From positions 1 to 61,111 of the forward strand of contig KB291730.1 in assembly GCA_000318405.1 (NCBI GenBank): DNA of 61,111 nt. Direction: 5' to 3'. Source of the DNA: Brevundimonas diminuta 470-4. Its GTDB lineage: Bacteria > Pseudomonadota > Alphaproteobacteria > Caulobacterales > Caulobacteraceae. Shown piece by piece: positions 8,940 through 17,859 of the stretch (within the stretch, counting starts at the first letter, position 1; every line of letters begins with the position of its first letter). The translations under genes and the position numbers were made by a program. The notes below the pieces were generated by a model. The model worked only from the letters and a program-made list of their open reading frames with translations. It was not told where the DNA came from and searched no databases.

Positions 8940-10286
8940 ATGGAATTACTCGTCTTTGTATTCGCTCTCTGTCTGGCGACAGGCGTCGCCGGAATCCGGC
9001 TGTCTTTTCGAGCGCATCGACGCATCGGCGCGGTCCAGCGTCTGCATGACGCGCAGGTGGAAGGCGCCCGTCGCCGCGTCGCCGAGCTCGAGGCCGCTCT
9101 AACGCAGTCCGATGCGGCGCGCCTGCGCGCCGAGGAAGACGCCTTTCAGAGCCGTCGTCGACACGCCGATCTGATCCGTGTCGTCAGCCGCCAGATGCGC
9201 ACGCCGCTGGAGAGCGTGCTGGGCTTTTCGGACCTGTTGCGGCTGAACGCAGGGGGCGACCCGCTCAGCCATCGCCAGCGGCAGGCGGCCGAACGCATCG
9301 GCGAAGCGGCGACGCGCCTGCTGACGCTGGTGGAGGGCATGAGCGCCCTGGCCGAGGCCGAACGGCCGGCGATGGGCCGGCTTCAACGCGTCGATCCCCT
9401 GTTGCTGGCGCACCGCGCGTGTGCGCCCCTGCTGCAGGATGCAGAGGCGGCCAAGGTTTCGGTGGCCCTGCCGGAGCCGCAGGCCGGACTGACCGCGATG
9501 GCGGATCCCGAACGCCTGATGCGCGTCTTCGCCGATGTGATCGCGGGTGCGGTGCGCCGCAGCGACCCCGGCGGCGCGGTGGCGATCCAGGCGCGCCGTC
9601 TGGGCGGCGAGGTCCAGGTGACGGTTCGCGACGGCGGTCCCGGCCTGTCGTCGGCTCAGCTTGAAACCCTGTTCCAGCCGCTCGCCGCCCACGCCATCGC
9701 CGCCGTCAGCGAGGAGGGCGCCCGCTCATCCTGGCCCGGACTGGCCGCCGCCAGGGCTCAGTTGCAGGCCATGCAGGGGCGTCTCGAAGGCGTCAGCGCC
9801 GAAGGGCGAGGCGCCGCCTTCATCATCAGCCTGCCCGCCGCCGATGCGGCTTCGACGGAGGCGGCTCCGAATGCGGGTCGTCTGTTGCCGGAGCTGTCGC
9901 GGCTGCCGCACGGCGTGATCCTGTATGTCGCCAGGGACAAGGCCGTCGTCGCCCTGATGCGACGCCTGGTGCAGGATTTCGGCGGCTTGCAGCTTCATGT
10001 CGCGGACTGTGCGGCCAAGGGGGCGGCGATGGCGCGCGACCTGCGGCCGGACGCCGTGGTGCTGGATCTGGATCTGGCGACGGACGGCGGCGCGGCCTTC
10101 CTGGCGGACCTGCGGACGGACCCGGCGATGCGCTCCACCCCCGTGTTGGGCGTCAGTTCGGATCGCGAGGTTTCGGGGGTCGGGGGCGTGGCCGAGGTGC
10201 TGCACCGCCCGGTCTCGGTGACGGCGTTGGCGCAGGCGTTGACGCGCGCCCTCGGCGGACCGACCGCGATGCGCGCCGCGTCATAA
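8940..10286 (+). CDS. Degenerate hybrid histidine kinase-like protein (HisKA-HATPase-REC)
   Basis: The 448-residue protein starts at ATG 8940 behind ggagga. It has one N-terminal membrane helix (about residues 2-20), a coiled coil to about 75, a HisKA-like helix pair (80-140), a HATPase_c fold (185-300) and a receiver domain (325-440). Key residues are missing in each part. The H-box reads SRQMRTPL with Arg84 where the phospho-accepting His belongs. The N-box Asn is Gly203. The G1 box survives (DGGPG, 231-235) but the G2 box does not. The receiver keeps D376 but lacks one Asp of the acid pair (YVARDK) and has Arg423 instead of Lys. It probably signals by protein contact and not by phosphotransfer; that is inference. 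The short 81-bp gap suggests co-transcription with DUF4167. Confidence 0.82.
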   Translation: MELLVFVFALCLATGVAGIRLSFRAHRRIGAVQRLHDAQVEGARRRVAELEAALTQSDAARLRAEEDAFQSRRRHADLIRVVSRQMRTPLESVLGFSDLLRLNAGGDPLSHRQRQAAERIGEAATRLLTLVEGMSALAEAERPAMGRLQRVDPLLLAHRACAPLLQDAEAAKVSVALPEPQAGLTAMADPERLMRVFADVIAGAVRRSDPGGAVAIQARRLGGEVQVTVRDGGPGLSSAQLETLFQPLAAHAIAAVSEEGARSSWPGLAAARAQLQAMQGRLEGVSAEGRGAAFIISLPAADAASTEAAPNAGRLLPELSRLPHGVILYVARDKAVVALMRRLVQDFGGLQLHVADCAAKGAAMARDLRPDAVVLDLDLATDGGAAFLADLRTDPAMRSTPVLGVSSDREVSGVGGVAEVLHRPVSVTALAQALTRALGGPTAMRAAS

Positions 10287-10371
10287 GTCGCGGCTCAGGG
10301 TTGACGCGGAGGGCCGCGACGGCTTCCTAGAGGCATGGGGCTTTCGATCCCGTTCGTAAGGGAAACCCGTT
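10287..10371 (+). promoter_or_regulatory. Hairpin and candidate promoter before DUF4893 gene
   Basis: GTCGCGGC (10287-10294) pairs with GCCGCGAC (10313-10320) right after the kinase-like stop codon, without a T-run. Inside it begins TTGACGC (10301), followed 14 bp later by GCTTCCTA. This is a partial match to the Caulobacter housekeeping promoter form TTGACGS-N10-14-GCTANAWC. Confidence 0.35.
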
Positions 10372-11112
10372 ATGCAGCGCTCGCCGATCCGTTTCTGCCG
10401 GCCAGCCCATGTCCGCACCGGCTTGATCACGCTGTCGCTGTCGGCTGCGCTCGCCGCGTGCGCCACGACGCCGCCGCTCCCGCCGCCCCCTCCGCCTCCT
10501 CCGCCGCCTTCCGTCCCGGCTGCGCCTGACGCGCCGACGGGGACGGTTCTGGCGGACTGGCGCGGCGTCATCACCGCCGCCGACCGGGACCGCTATCAAC
10601 GCCGGGCCGCCGCCTGGTCGCTGGCGCTGGAGCAGTCCAGGCGTCAGACGGGCTCGGGCGACCTGGCGTCGCTGGGCGATCTGATCGACCCCGCCGCGAC
10701 GCGGGCAGGGGTGACGCCGCCCGAGGGCGCCTATCGCTGCCGCACGGTCAAACTGGGCTCTCAGGGCGGCGACGGCGGTCTGGGTTATGTCGTCTACGGC
10801 TGGTTCGCCTGCCGCATCGAGAACACCGCCCTGGGGCTGAAGCTGACCAAGCTCAGCGGATCGCAACGCCAGGCGGGCCTGCTGTTCCCTGAGAATGATC
10901 GTGAAATGGTCTTCCTCGGCTCGATGGCCCTGGCGTCGGAACCGACCGCCCGCGCCTATGGCCAGCGGCCTGAACGGGACATGGTCTCGGTGCTGGAGCG
11001 GATCGGCGAAAGCCGCTGGCGGCTGGTGACGCCCTGGCCGGCCAATGAGTCCAATCTCGACATTCTGGAGCTGGTTCCGGCCCCTGCCGCAACGCCGGCG
11101 CGCCGACGCTGA
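10372..11112 (+). CDS. DUF4893 domain-containing lipoprotein
   Basis: The 246-residue product has an N-terminal signal sequence with a lipobox (ALAACAT), a run of ten prolines that probably spans the periplasm or cell wall, and then a DUF4893-type domain. That domain is visible as LADWRGVITAADRDRYQRR, the paired segment DLIDPA, and YRCRTVKLGS with two Cys (one in YRCR, one in FACRIEN) that could form a disulfide. The family has no known function and is common in Caulobacterales and Sphingomonadales. The start ATG lies within a short leader after a candidate promoter. Confidence 0.82.
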   Translation: MQRSPIRFCRPAHVRTGLITLSLSAALAACATTPPLPPPPPPPPPPSVPAAPDAPTGTVLADWRGVITAADRDRYQRRAAAWSLALEQSRRQTGSGDLASLGDLIDPAATRAGVTPPEGAYRCRTVKLGSQGGDGGLGYVVYGWFACRIENTALGLKLTKLSGSQRQAGLLFPENDREMVFLGSMALASEPTARAYGQRPERDMVSVLERIGESRWRLVTPWPANESNLDILELVPAPAATPARRR

Positions 11113-11194
11113 TCGGCGTCGTCATCATGCTTGACCGCAGGCGGCTCTCGCCGCCACCTTGCGCGTCTCTTTTGCTTAGCTTCAGGACAAGCCC

Positions 11195-11599
11195 ATGCGC
11201 GGCGTCGGCCTCACCCTCGGATCCATCGTCGGCCTCGTCGCCGTCCTGGCGATCGTGCTGATCGGCTTTCCGACCTACAACGTCTATTCCAAGCAGATGG
11301 CCGGGCGCGCGGCCTATGAAGAGGCGGTGCAGAACCGCCGCATCCGCGTGCTGGAGGCCCAGGCCGCCCTGGATTCGGCCAAGCTGACCGCCGCCGCCGA
11401 GATCGAGCGAGCCAAGGGCGCCAATGAGGCCAACCGCATCATGTCCGAGGCTCTGGGCGGCCCTGAGGCCTATCTGCGCTGGTCCTACATCAACATGCTG
11501 CAGGAAACGGCGGGCAAGGACGGCCGCCAGACTATCTACATCCCGACCGAGGCGGGCATGCCGATCCTGGAAGCCGGTCAGCGCCCGCCGGCGCGCTGA
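11195..11599 (+). CDS. Small membrane-anchored protein resembling an SPFH C-terminal tail
   Basis: The 134-residue protein has one membrane helix near the N-terminus (about residues 8-26), then a charged helix (QNRRIRVLEAQAALDSAKLTAAAEIERAKGANEANRIM). It ends LGGPEAYLRWSYINMLQET and IYIPTEAGMPI. The second half looks like the coiled-coil and tail segment of prohibitin/HflK-type SPFH proteins, but the SPFH domain itself is absent. Function is unknown; a membrane scaffold role is a guess. A strong terminator follows directly. Confidence 0.72.
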   Translation: MRGVGLTLGSIVGLVAVLAIVLIGFPTYNVYSKQMAGRAAYEEAVQNRRIRVLEAQAALDSAKLTAAAEIERAKGANEANRIMSEALGGPEAYLRWSYINMLQETAGKDGRQTIYIPTEAGMPILEAGQRPPAR

Positions 11600-11616
11600 T
11601 CCTGCGATGAATGAAG

Positions 11617-11648
11617 AAGGGGCGGCCTGTCGAGGCCGCCCCTTTTGC
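11617..11648. terminator. Bidirectional rho-independent terminator
   Basis: AAGGGGCGGCCT (11617-11628) pairs perfectly with AGGCCGCCCCTT (11633-11644) around a 4-base loop. A T-run follows on the plus strand and an A-run precedes. It sits between convergent genes and can serve both. Confidence 0.85.
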
Positions 11649-11653
11649 TTTCC

Positions 11654-13306
11654 TCACACCCGCGTCAGCCGCAGGTCCTGATAGTCGTAGCTGAAGTCGA
11701 TATCCGGCGAGACGCCCTTGACCGTGGCGGTCGCGGGCTTGGCCGTGGCGACGTTGAACGTCACGAAGGCGTCTTCCTCCCGCTTGTCGGGGAAGCGGGT
11801 GCGGAAGGTCTCGCCGTCATAGGGCTCCAGCCAGCCCTGCAACGCGGGTGTGTGGGTGAAGCGCAGCCATAGGCCGGACTTGCGGTTGCGGCCGCGCCCC
11901 TCGGTCTTCGGCTCGATGACGATGTCGCCGTACCAGGGATCGCGCCAGGTTCCTGCATAGGCTTCCAGCGGCAGGGACGGGGCCGCGCCCGCCGCCTGTT
12001 TGGCGTCGATCTCGACGGCGGCCTTCAGCGACTTCTCGATCCCCTCGGCCTCGATGCGTTTGGAATCGGCGATCCAGTCGATGTCGACCTTGTTCATGGC
12101 GATATCGGACAGGCCCGAGCGCAGGGCGCGCAAGAGGAAGCTTTCCTCGGCGTTGGTGAAGACGGAAAAGCCGATCTTGCGGCCAGGGATCAGCACCGTG
12201 GCCGAGATGCCGCCGGGCGAGCCGCCGCCGTGGGTCGCCAGCCGCTCGCCGCGATAGTCCTGCACCTGTAGACCCATGGCGTAGGTCGAGGCCACGGCCC
12301 GGTTGGGCAGGGCCGCCGTCGGTCCGTTGGACGAAGAGACCACGATGTTGGGCTTGTACATCTCGCGCGCGGCGGCTTCGGAGAACAGGCGCGAGCCGTC
12401 GGCCAGCTTGCCGTCGTTCAGACGCACGGCGATCCATTTGGCCCAGTCGTGGGCGCTGGCGCAGATGCCGCCCGCCGCCGCCGCCGAATCCCAGTTCCAC
12501 ACCTCGACGATGGAATCCGCGATCTGGGTCATCGGCCCCTGATAGCGCAGGGGCGGCCCGACGCGGCCGTGGGGCAGGGCGGACTTCGCCGGATCGGCCA
12601 GGCGGGCCAGCGGCACGCTCTCGCTCATGCCGACCTTGTCGAAAATGCGGGTCTGGACGAAGTCCTCCCACGACAGGCCCGATGCCTTTTCGATCACGGC
12701 GCCCGCGACCACGAACATCAGGTTGCAGTAGTTATAGCCCTCGCGGAAGCCGTCCTTGATCGGCACGAAGGCGGCCTGGGCCAGAACCTGTTCGCGCGTC
12801 CGGTCGCTGTTGGGCCAGAACAGCAGGTCGCCTGCGCCCAGGCCGAAACCGGCGCGGTGGCTCAGGGTGTCTCGCACGGTGATCTGCTGGCTCACCAACG
12901 GGTCGGACAGGGTGAAGCCCGGCAGATAGGTGCGGATCGGCTCGTCCCACTTCACCTTGCCCTCGTCGACCAGAATGGCCAGGCAGGCAGCGGTGACGTT
13001 CTTGGAGTTCGACGCGATGGCGAACAGGGTGTGTTCGTCGGCGGGTTCGGCCTTGCCCTGACGGCGCACGCCATAACCCTTGGCCAGCACCGTCCTGCCG
13101 TCGCGGACGAGGGCCAGCGACACGGCGGGCTGTTCCGGCCAGGCGGCCATGCAGCGCTGCACCCAGGCGTCGGCGGCGGCGGCGATTTCCTCGTCCGAGC
13201 GCGTATCGGCGCTGGTCTGGGCCCAGCCGGTCGAGGGCAGGGCCGCGCCCGTGGCGGCGACGGCGGACGAGATCAGCGCCGCGCGGCGCGACAGGCGGAT
13301 GGACAT
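11654..13306 (-). CDS. Serine hydrolase, beta-lactamase/penicillin-binding-protein family
   Basis: The 550-residue exported protein has an N-terminal signal with twin arginines (RLSRRAALIS), probably a Tat signal, and a cleavage region near GWAQT. The catalytic SxxK is S99-N-S-K102 (AIASNSKNVTAA). A YCN triad (YNYCNLMF) and an HGGGSPGG loop complete the class C beta-lactamase-like site. The C-terminal 120 residues form a separate beta domain of the DUF3471 type. Likely a periplasmic esterase or D-aminopeptidase; the substrate is unclear. The start is ATG 13306 (MSIRLS). It follows the BCCT and isoaspartyl peptidase genes on the same strand and may be co-transcribed, so a peptide-scavenging role is possible. 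Confidence 0.87.
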   Translation of the reverse strand: MSIRLSRRAALISSAVAATGAALPSTGWAQTSADTRSDEEIAAAADAWVQRCMAAWPEQPAVSLALVRDGRTVLAKGYGVRRQGKAEPADEHTLFAIASNSKNVTAACLAILVDEGKVKWDEPIRTYLPGFTLSDPLVSQQITVRDTLSHRAGFGLGAGDLLFWPNSDRTREQVLAQAAFVPIKDGFREGYNYCNLMFVVAGAVIEKASGLSWEDFVQTRIFDKVGMSESVPLARLADPAKSALPHGRVGPPLRYQGPMTQIADSIVEVWNWDSAAAAGGICASAHDWAKWIAVRLNDGKLADGSRLFSEAAAREMYKPNIVVSSSNGPTAALPNRAVASTYAMGLQVQDYRGERLATHGGGSPGGISATVLIPGRKIGFSVFTNAEESFLLRALRSGLSDIAMNKVDIDWIADSKRIEAEGIEKSLKAAVEIDAKQAAGAAPSLPLEAYAGTWRDPWYGDIVIEPKTEGRGRNRKSGLWLRFTHTPALQGWLEPYDGETFRTRFPDKREEDAFVTFNVATAKPATATVKGVSPDIDFSYDYQDLRLTRV

Positions 13307-13369
13307 CAAGGACGCTCCTGAAGACTGGACGGCGACGCTAACGCCGCCGGTCCGCCGGGCCAAGCCGCC

Positions 13370-15280
13370 TTATGCCGCCAGTCGCCACCTTTGCAGGTGC
13401 TCCAGCACGTCCGCCACGATCTGGGCGCGGGTGAAGCCGGTCACGTCGCGCGGGCGCGTGCCGTCGCCGGTCACGGCGCTGAGCCGCCATTCCAGGGCGC
13501 GGCGGCTTTCGGGCGCCTCCAGCGCGGTCAGGGCCGGTCGGGGCCGCGACCGGGCGCCCAGTCGATACAGGAAGTCCCGTCCGTTGGCGTGCTCGACCCG
13601 CAGCCAGACGCCGTTCTCGTCCGCATGGACCTCGCTGTTTTCCAGTCCCTCAGCGGCCACGGCGGCGCGCACTTCTTCCAGCGCCGGGGCGCCGTGGCGG
13701 GCGATCTGGCGCTCGATGTCGCGGCGGCTGGCGGGCGCCAGGATGCGCTTGAGCTGTTCGCGTAAGGGCGCCGCCTCGGTCTCGACGGCCTCGCCTCTCA
13801 GGTCGGCGCCCATCTGACGGGCCAGGCCGAAACAGGCCAGGATCATGATGATCGCGAACGGCAGGGCCGCCACCAGCGTCGCCGCCTGCAGGGCGCCCAG
13901 ACCCCCCGCCAGCAGCAGCAGGGCCGCGGCCAGACCCTGCAGCACGCACCAGTAGATGCGCTGCCAGCGCGGGGTGTCTTCGGCCCCGCCCGACGCCAGG
14001 GTGTCGATGACCAGCGATCCTGAATCCGCTGAGGTGACGAAGAAGACCGCCACCAGGGCGATGGCCAGGGTCGAGGTGACGGCTGTCCCCGGCAGGTATT
14101 CCAGGAACCTGAACAGGGCGGTCGACAGGTCCGTCTGCACCGCGTTTGAGATGGCGCCCGCCGCCTGAGCCATGTCGAAGCTCATGGCCGTGTTGCCGAA
14201 GACCGTCATCCACAGGAAGGTGAAGCCCGACGGCACCAACAGCACGCCGATCAGGAACTCGCGCACGGAGCGCCCGCGCGAGATCCGGGCGATGAACATG
14301 CCCACGAACGGCGACCAGGCGATCCACCAGGCCCAGTAGAACAGCGTCCAGTCCGCCATCCACGCCCGCGGCTCATAGGCGTAGAGGGTGAAGGTGCGAA
14401 CGAAGAAATGATCCAGATACAGGCCGAAATTCTGCACATAGGCCCGCAGCAGGAACAGCGTCGGCCCCGCGATCAGCACGAACAGCATCAGGCAGATGGC
14501 CAGCACCAGATTCAGTTCGGACAGGCGCCGCACGCCCTTGTCCACGCCCGACAGCACCGACAGGGTGGCGACCCCCATGACGACGGCGATCAGGGCGACC
14601 TGCATGACGACGCTGCTGGGAAGGCCGAACACATAGTTCAGACCTGAGTTCATCTGGGCCACGCCCAGCCCCAGAGAGGTGGCGATGCCGAACAGGGTGC
14701 CGCAGATGGCGAAGATGTCGACGACGTCGCCCAGCCAGCCGTTCACCCGCTTGCCCAACAGCGGATAGAGGCTGGACCGCATGGTCAGGGGCAGGCCCTT
14801 GCGGTGCGCGAAATAGGCCAGGCTGAGACCCACCACGGCGTAGATGGCCCAGGCGTGCACGCCCCAGTGGGTATAGGTGATGACCATGGCTTCGCGCGCG
14901 GCGAGGAAGGTGCCAGGCTCGGCTTCGGGCGGGGCGATGTAATGCTGAACCGGCTCGGCGACAGCGAAATACATCAGGCCGATGCCCATGCCCGCCGCGA
15001 ACAGCATCGCCAGCCAGGAGACGTAGGGGAAGTCTGGTTCGGCATCGTCCGGCCCCAGCTTCAGCCGTCCGGTCGGCCCGACCGCCAGCACCGTCACAAA
15101 CAGCAGGAAGCCCGCCACCGAGGCCACGTAGAACCAGCCGAAGGTGTCGATGACCCAGGCCTGGGCGCGCCCGAACAGAAGGTCGGATGTGGCGGGCGCC
15201 ATCAGGGCGAGTAGCAGAAGCCCTCCCGCGATGGCGCTGGCTCCCCAGAAGACGCGCGGGTTCATCTTGGTCGTCAGCAT
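13370..15280 (-). CDS. BCCT family betaine/carnitine/choline transporter
   Basis: The 636-residue protein has twelve hydrophobic segments and typical BCCT features. These are FAAGMGIGLMYFAVAEP near the first helices, the conserved WTLFYWAWWIAWSPFVGMFIARISRGR signature near its middle (helix 8 region, the Trp-rich substrate box), and a cytosolic C-terminal domain of about 130 residues like that of BetT. BCCT proteins import compatible solutes or their precursors, often under osmotic control through the C-terminal tail. Start taken at ATG 15280; the frame is open to 15316. No bet genes are adjacent, so choline is not assured as substrate. Confidence 0.9.
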   Translation of the reverse strand: MLTTKMNPRVFWGASAIAGGLLLLALMAPATSDLLFGRAQAWVIDTFGWFYVASVAGFLLFVTVLAVGPTGRLKLGPDDAEPDFPYVSWLAMLFAAGMGIGLMYFAVAEPVQHYIAPPEAEPGTFLAAREAMVITYTHWGVHAWAIYAVVGLSLAYFAHRKGLPLTMRSSLYPLLGKRVNGWLGDVVDIFAICGTLFGIATSLGLGVAQMNSGLNYVFGLPSSVVMQVALIAVVMGVATLSVLSGVDKGVRRLSELNLVLAICLMLFVLIAGPTLFLLRAYVQNFGLYLDHFFVRTFTLYAYEPRAWMADWTLFYWAWWIAWSPFVGMFIARISRGRSVREFLIGVLLVPSGFTFLWMTVFGNTAMSFDMAQAAGAISNAVQTDLSTALFRFLEYLPGTAVTSTLAIALVAVFFVTSADSGSLVIDTLASGGAEDTPRWQRIYWCVLQGLAAALLLLAGGLGALQAATLVAALPFAIIMILACFGLARQMGADLRGEAVETEAAPLREQLKRILAPASRRDIERQIARHGAPALEEVRAAVAAEGLENSEVHADENGVWLRVEHANGRDFLYRLGARSRPRPALTALEAPESRRALEWRLSAVTGDGTRPRDVTGFTRAQIVADVLEHLQRWRLAA

Positions 15281-15391
15281 GGGGGCCAAGCGCCCGGCAA
15301 AGCTTATGGTTCCCAAGGAGGCGCCTATCGTCTGCGCCGATAGCCAGGGCGAGACGTCAGCTTCTGTTGCAGATGGGCGGAGGCAGGGCGT

Positions 15392-16267
15392 TTATCGCCC
15401 GAACACCTCGACCCCGATCGCGCCGTCGGTCGCCAGCCAGGCGCGCTTCATGCCCTGGCTGTTGTAGGGGGCCGCGATATTCCCCTCCCGGTCCAGGGCG
15501 ATCAGGCCGCCGTCCCCGCCCAGGGCGCCGATGCGGTCGACCACGCTCTGAGACGCCTCGGCCAGCGACTGGCCGGCGGCGACGCCGAAGGCGGTGCGCG
15601 CGGCGGCGGCGACGCGGATGAAATACTCGCCCTGGCCCGTGCAGGAGACGGCGGCGTGTTCGTCGGCCCAGGTTCCGGCGGCGGGAATGGGGGTGTCGCC
15701 GACACGGCCCGGCATCTTGCCGAACACGCCCGCCGTCGAGGTGGCGGCGGCCAGGCGGCCCTGGCTGTCCAGCACGCAGCAGCCGACGGTGCCGTGGCTC
15801 AGCACGCCGGGCGGGTGGTTGTCCTCGCCCTTGCCTGCGCCGGTGAACCAGGCGGCGGGCTTCTCCACGCGCGCCAGCCCCTGTTCGGCGGCGAAACGGG
15901 CGGCGCCGTTTCCGGCCAGCATGACGTGGGGCGTGCGGTCCATCACCGCGCGGGCGGCGACGACCGGGTTGCGGAATCCCTGCAGGGCGGCCACGGCCCC
16001 GGCCTTGCCGGTCGCGCCGTCCATGAGGCTGGCGTCCAGCTCATATTCGCCCGCCAGATTGGGCGAGGCGCCGCGCCCGGCGACATAGAGACCGGAATCC
16101 TCCAGCATGACCACCGCCTCGACCGCCACGTCCAGCGCCGAAGCCCCGGCGTCCAGCCGCGCCTTCATCGCTTCCACGACCCCGCGCATGTGCACGACCT
16201 CGGCGTCGTAGTTGCGCTCGCGCCGGGCGCCGGCGCCGCCGTGAAGGATGAGGGCGGGTTTCGCCAT
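15392..16267 (-). CDS. Isoaspartyl peptidase/L-asparaginase (Ntn hydrolase)
   Basis: The 291-residue precursor opens with ALILHGGAGA, the family hallmark. It contains the autocleavage site G-Thr160 in SHGTVGCCVLD, where Thr160 becomes the N-terminal nucleophile of the beta subunit. Glycine-rich substrate loops (MLAGNGAARFA; GRVGDTPIPAAG) also fit. It hydrolyses beta-aspartyl dipeptides and asparagine. The ATG at 16267 is preceded by gaggag. No signal peptide, so cytosolic. It is the first of three minus-strand genes and could act on peptides released by the hydrolase downstream; this link is inference. Confidence 0.92.
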   Translation of the reverse strand: MAKPALILHGGAGARRERNYDAEVVHMRGVVEAMKARLDAGASALDVAVEAVVMLEDSGLYVAGRGASPNLAGEYELDASLMDGATGKAGAVAALQGFRNPVVAARAVMDRTPHVMLAGNGAARFAAEQGLARVEKPAAWFTGAGKGEDNHPPGVLSHGTVGCCVLDSQGRLAAATSTAGVFGKMPGRVGDTPIPAAGTWADEHAAVSCTGQGEYFIRVAAAARTAFGVAAGQSLAEASQSVVDRIGALGGDGGLIALDREGNIAAPYNSQGMKRAWLATDGAIGVEVFGR

Positions 16268-16376
16268 GATCGTCTCCTCAGAACCCATTCGGCCTCTTTG
16301 CATCGGGCCCCAGGCTGATTAGCGTCGCTGGCGTGTCGGCGCCATGGCCGGCAGGGGATAGCGGAAAAGAGTTCCT

Positions 16377-17378
16377 ATGCGCGCAGTCCTGTCCAAGGCC
16401 CCCGGCGGCCCGGAAACGCTCGTCGTCGAGGAGGTCATGGACCCCACGCCCGGACCGGGCGAGGTGGTGATCGAGGTCAAGGCGGTGGGCGTCAACTATC
16501 CCGACGCCCTGATCATCGCCGACAAATACCAGTTCAGGCCCGAACGTCCCTTCGCGCCGGGGGCCGAAGTCGCGGGCGTGGTCGATGCGGTCGGCGAGGG
16601 GGTGAAGGGCGTCTTCCGGGGCGACCGCGTCGTCGCCGTGCCCGGCTGGGGCGGCATGGTCGAGCGGCTGAAGGTCGGGGCCGAGACCCTGATCCCCATT
16701 CCCGACGGCATGGACTATGAGACCGCCGCCGCCTTCATCATGACCTACGGCACCAGCTACTACGCCCTGAAGGACCGGGCGCAGCTGCAGCCCGGCGAGA
16801 CCCTGCTGGTGCTGGGCGCGGCGGGCGGCGTCGGCGCCGCCGCCGTCGAGCTGGGCAAGGCGATGGGCGCGCGCGTGGTCGCCGCCGCCTCGACCAACGA
16901 CAAGGTGGAGTTCGCGCTGGAGCTGGGCGCCGACAACGGCCTGATCTACCCCTCCGGTCCGATGGACAAGGCGGCCCAGAAGGCGCTGTCGGGCGAGTTC
17001 AAGCTGTCGACCGGCCGCGACGGCGCCGATGTGGTCTTCGACGGCGTCGGCGGCGACTACGCCGAGCCGGCGCTGCGGGCGATGGACTGGAACGGCCGCT
17101 ATCTGGTGGTGGGTTTCCCGGCGGGGATTCCGTCCCTGCCGCTGAACCTGACGCTGCTGAAGTCGGTGTCGGTCATCGGCGTCTTCTGGGGCGCCGCCGT
17201 CGCCCGCGATCCCAAGGCCCACGCCGCCAACATGGCCGAGCTGATGCAGCTCTACGCCGACGGAAAGATCAAGCCGCGCGTCAGCCGCACCTTCCCCCTG
17301 GAACGCGCCCATGAGGCCATTCAGGCGCTCAGCGACCGCACGGCTGTCGGCAAGATCGTGGTGAAGGTCGAAGATTGA
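16377..17378 (+). CDS. NADPH:quinone oxidoreductase-like zinc-free MDR protein
   Basis: The 333-residue protein has the MDR fold: a catalytic GroES-like domain (VVEEVMDPTPGPGEVVIEVKAVGVNYPDALI) and a Rossmann domain with the NADPH loop LGAAGGVGAAAVELGKAMGA. No zinc-binding Cys or His set is visible, which points to the quinone oxidoreductase or enoyl reductase branch. It is divergent from the isoaspartyl peptidase and convergent with the DUF1232 gene. Substrate is uncertain. Confidence 0.88.
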   Translation: MRAVLSKAPGGPETLVVEEVMDPTPGPGEVVIEVKAVGVNYPDALIIADKYQFRPERPFAPGAEVAGVVDAVGEGVKGVFRGDRVVAVPGWGGMVERLKVGAETLIPIPDGMDYETAAAFIMTYGTSYYALKDRAQLQPGETLLVLGAAGGVGAAAVELGKAMGARVVAAASTNDKVEFALELGADNGLIYPSGPMDKAAQKALSGEFKLSTGRDGADVVFDGVGGDYAEPALRAMDWNGRYLVVGFPAGIPSLPLNLTLLKSVSVIGVFWGAAVARDPKAHAANMAELMQLYADGKIKPRVSRTFPLERAHEAIQALSDRTAVGKIVVKVED

Positions 17379-17399
17379 TCGACCCAAGGGGAGAAGGAT

Positions 17400-17804
17400 C
17401 TATTCCTCATCCTCGCGCAGCCGTTTCAGCGCCTGCGCCGCCTGATCGTGATGGCGCGGTTTCAGGTGGGCGCCCAGGGTGGCCAGCACGGCGGCGATCA
17501 CCGCCGCGTCGTCGGTGAAGCCGATGCCGACGAAGACGTCGGGAATGGCGTCCACCGGCATGACGAAATAGGCCAGCGCTCCCAGGATCAGCCCCTTGGC
17601 CGCCAGCGGGGTCTTGGGGTCCTGCGCCGCGTACCAGGCGGCGACCGCCTGCTGGGCGAAGGGAATGCGGGCGGCGGTGCGCCGCATCTTGGGCCAGAAT
17701 CCCTTGCGTACGCGCATCTCGTTCACCTTCTGCACGGCAGGCAGCAGCGCCCTGTCGGGATTGATGGCGTCTTCGGGCGACATTCCGTTGGTCTTTGCGG
17801 TCAT
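17400..17804 (-). CDS. YkvA family protein (DUF1232)
   Basis: The 134-residue protein has the DUF1232 core, with KTPLAAKGLILGALAYFVMPVDAIPDVFVGIGFTDDAAVI. This is two membrane-associated helices separated by the conserved PxDxIPD motif. A hydrophilic N-terminal half and an acidic/basic tail flank it. The function of the family is not known. It ends 21 bp from the convergent MDR gene. Confidence 0.88.
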   Translation of the reverse strand: MTAKTNGMSPEDAINPDRALLPAVQKVNEMRVRKGFWPKMRRTAARIPFAQQAVAAWYAAQDPKTPLAAKGLILGALAYFVMPVDAIPDVFVGIGFTDDAAVIAAVLATLGAHLKPRHHDQAAQALKRLREDEE

Positions 17805-17859
17805 GGCCGCTAAATCCTCGCACGAGCACTCGGTTCAATCGAATATAGGGACGACTTCC

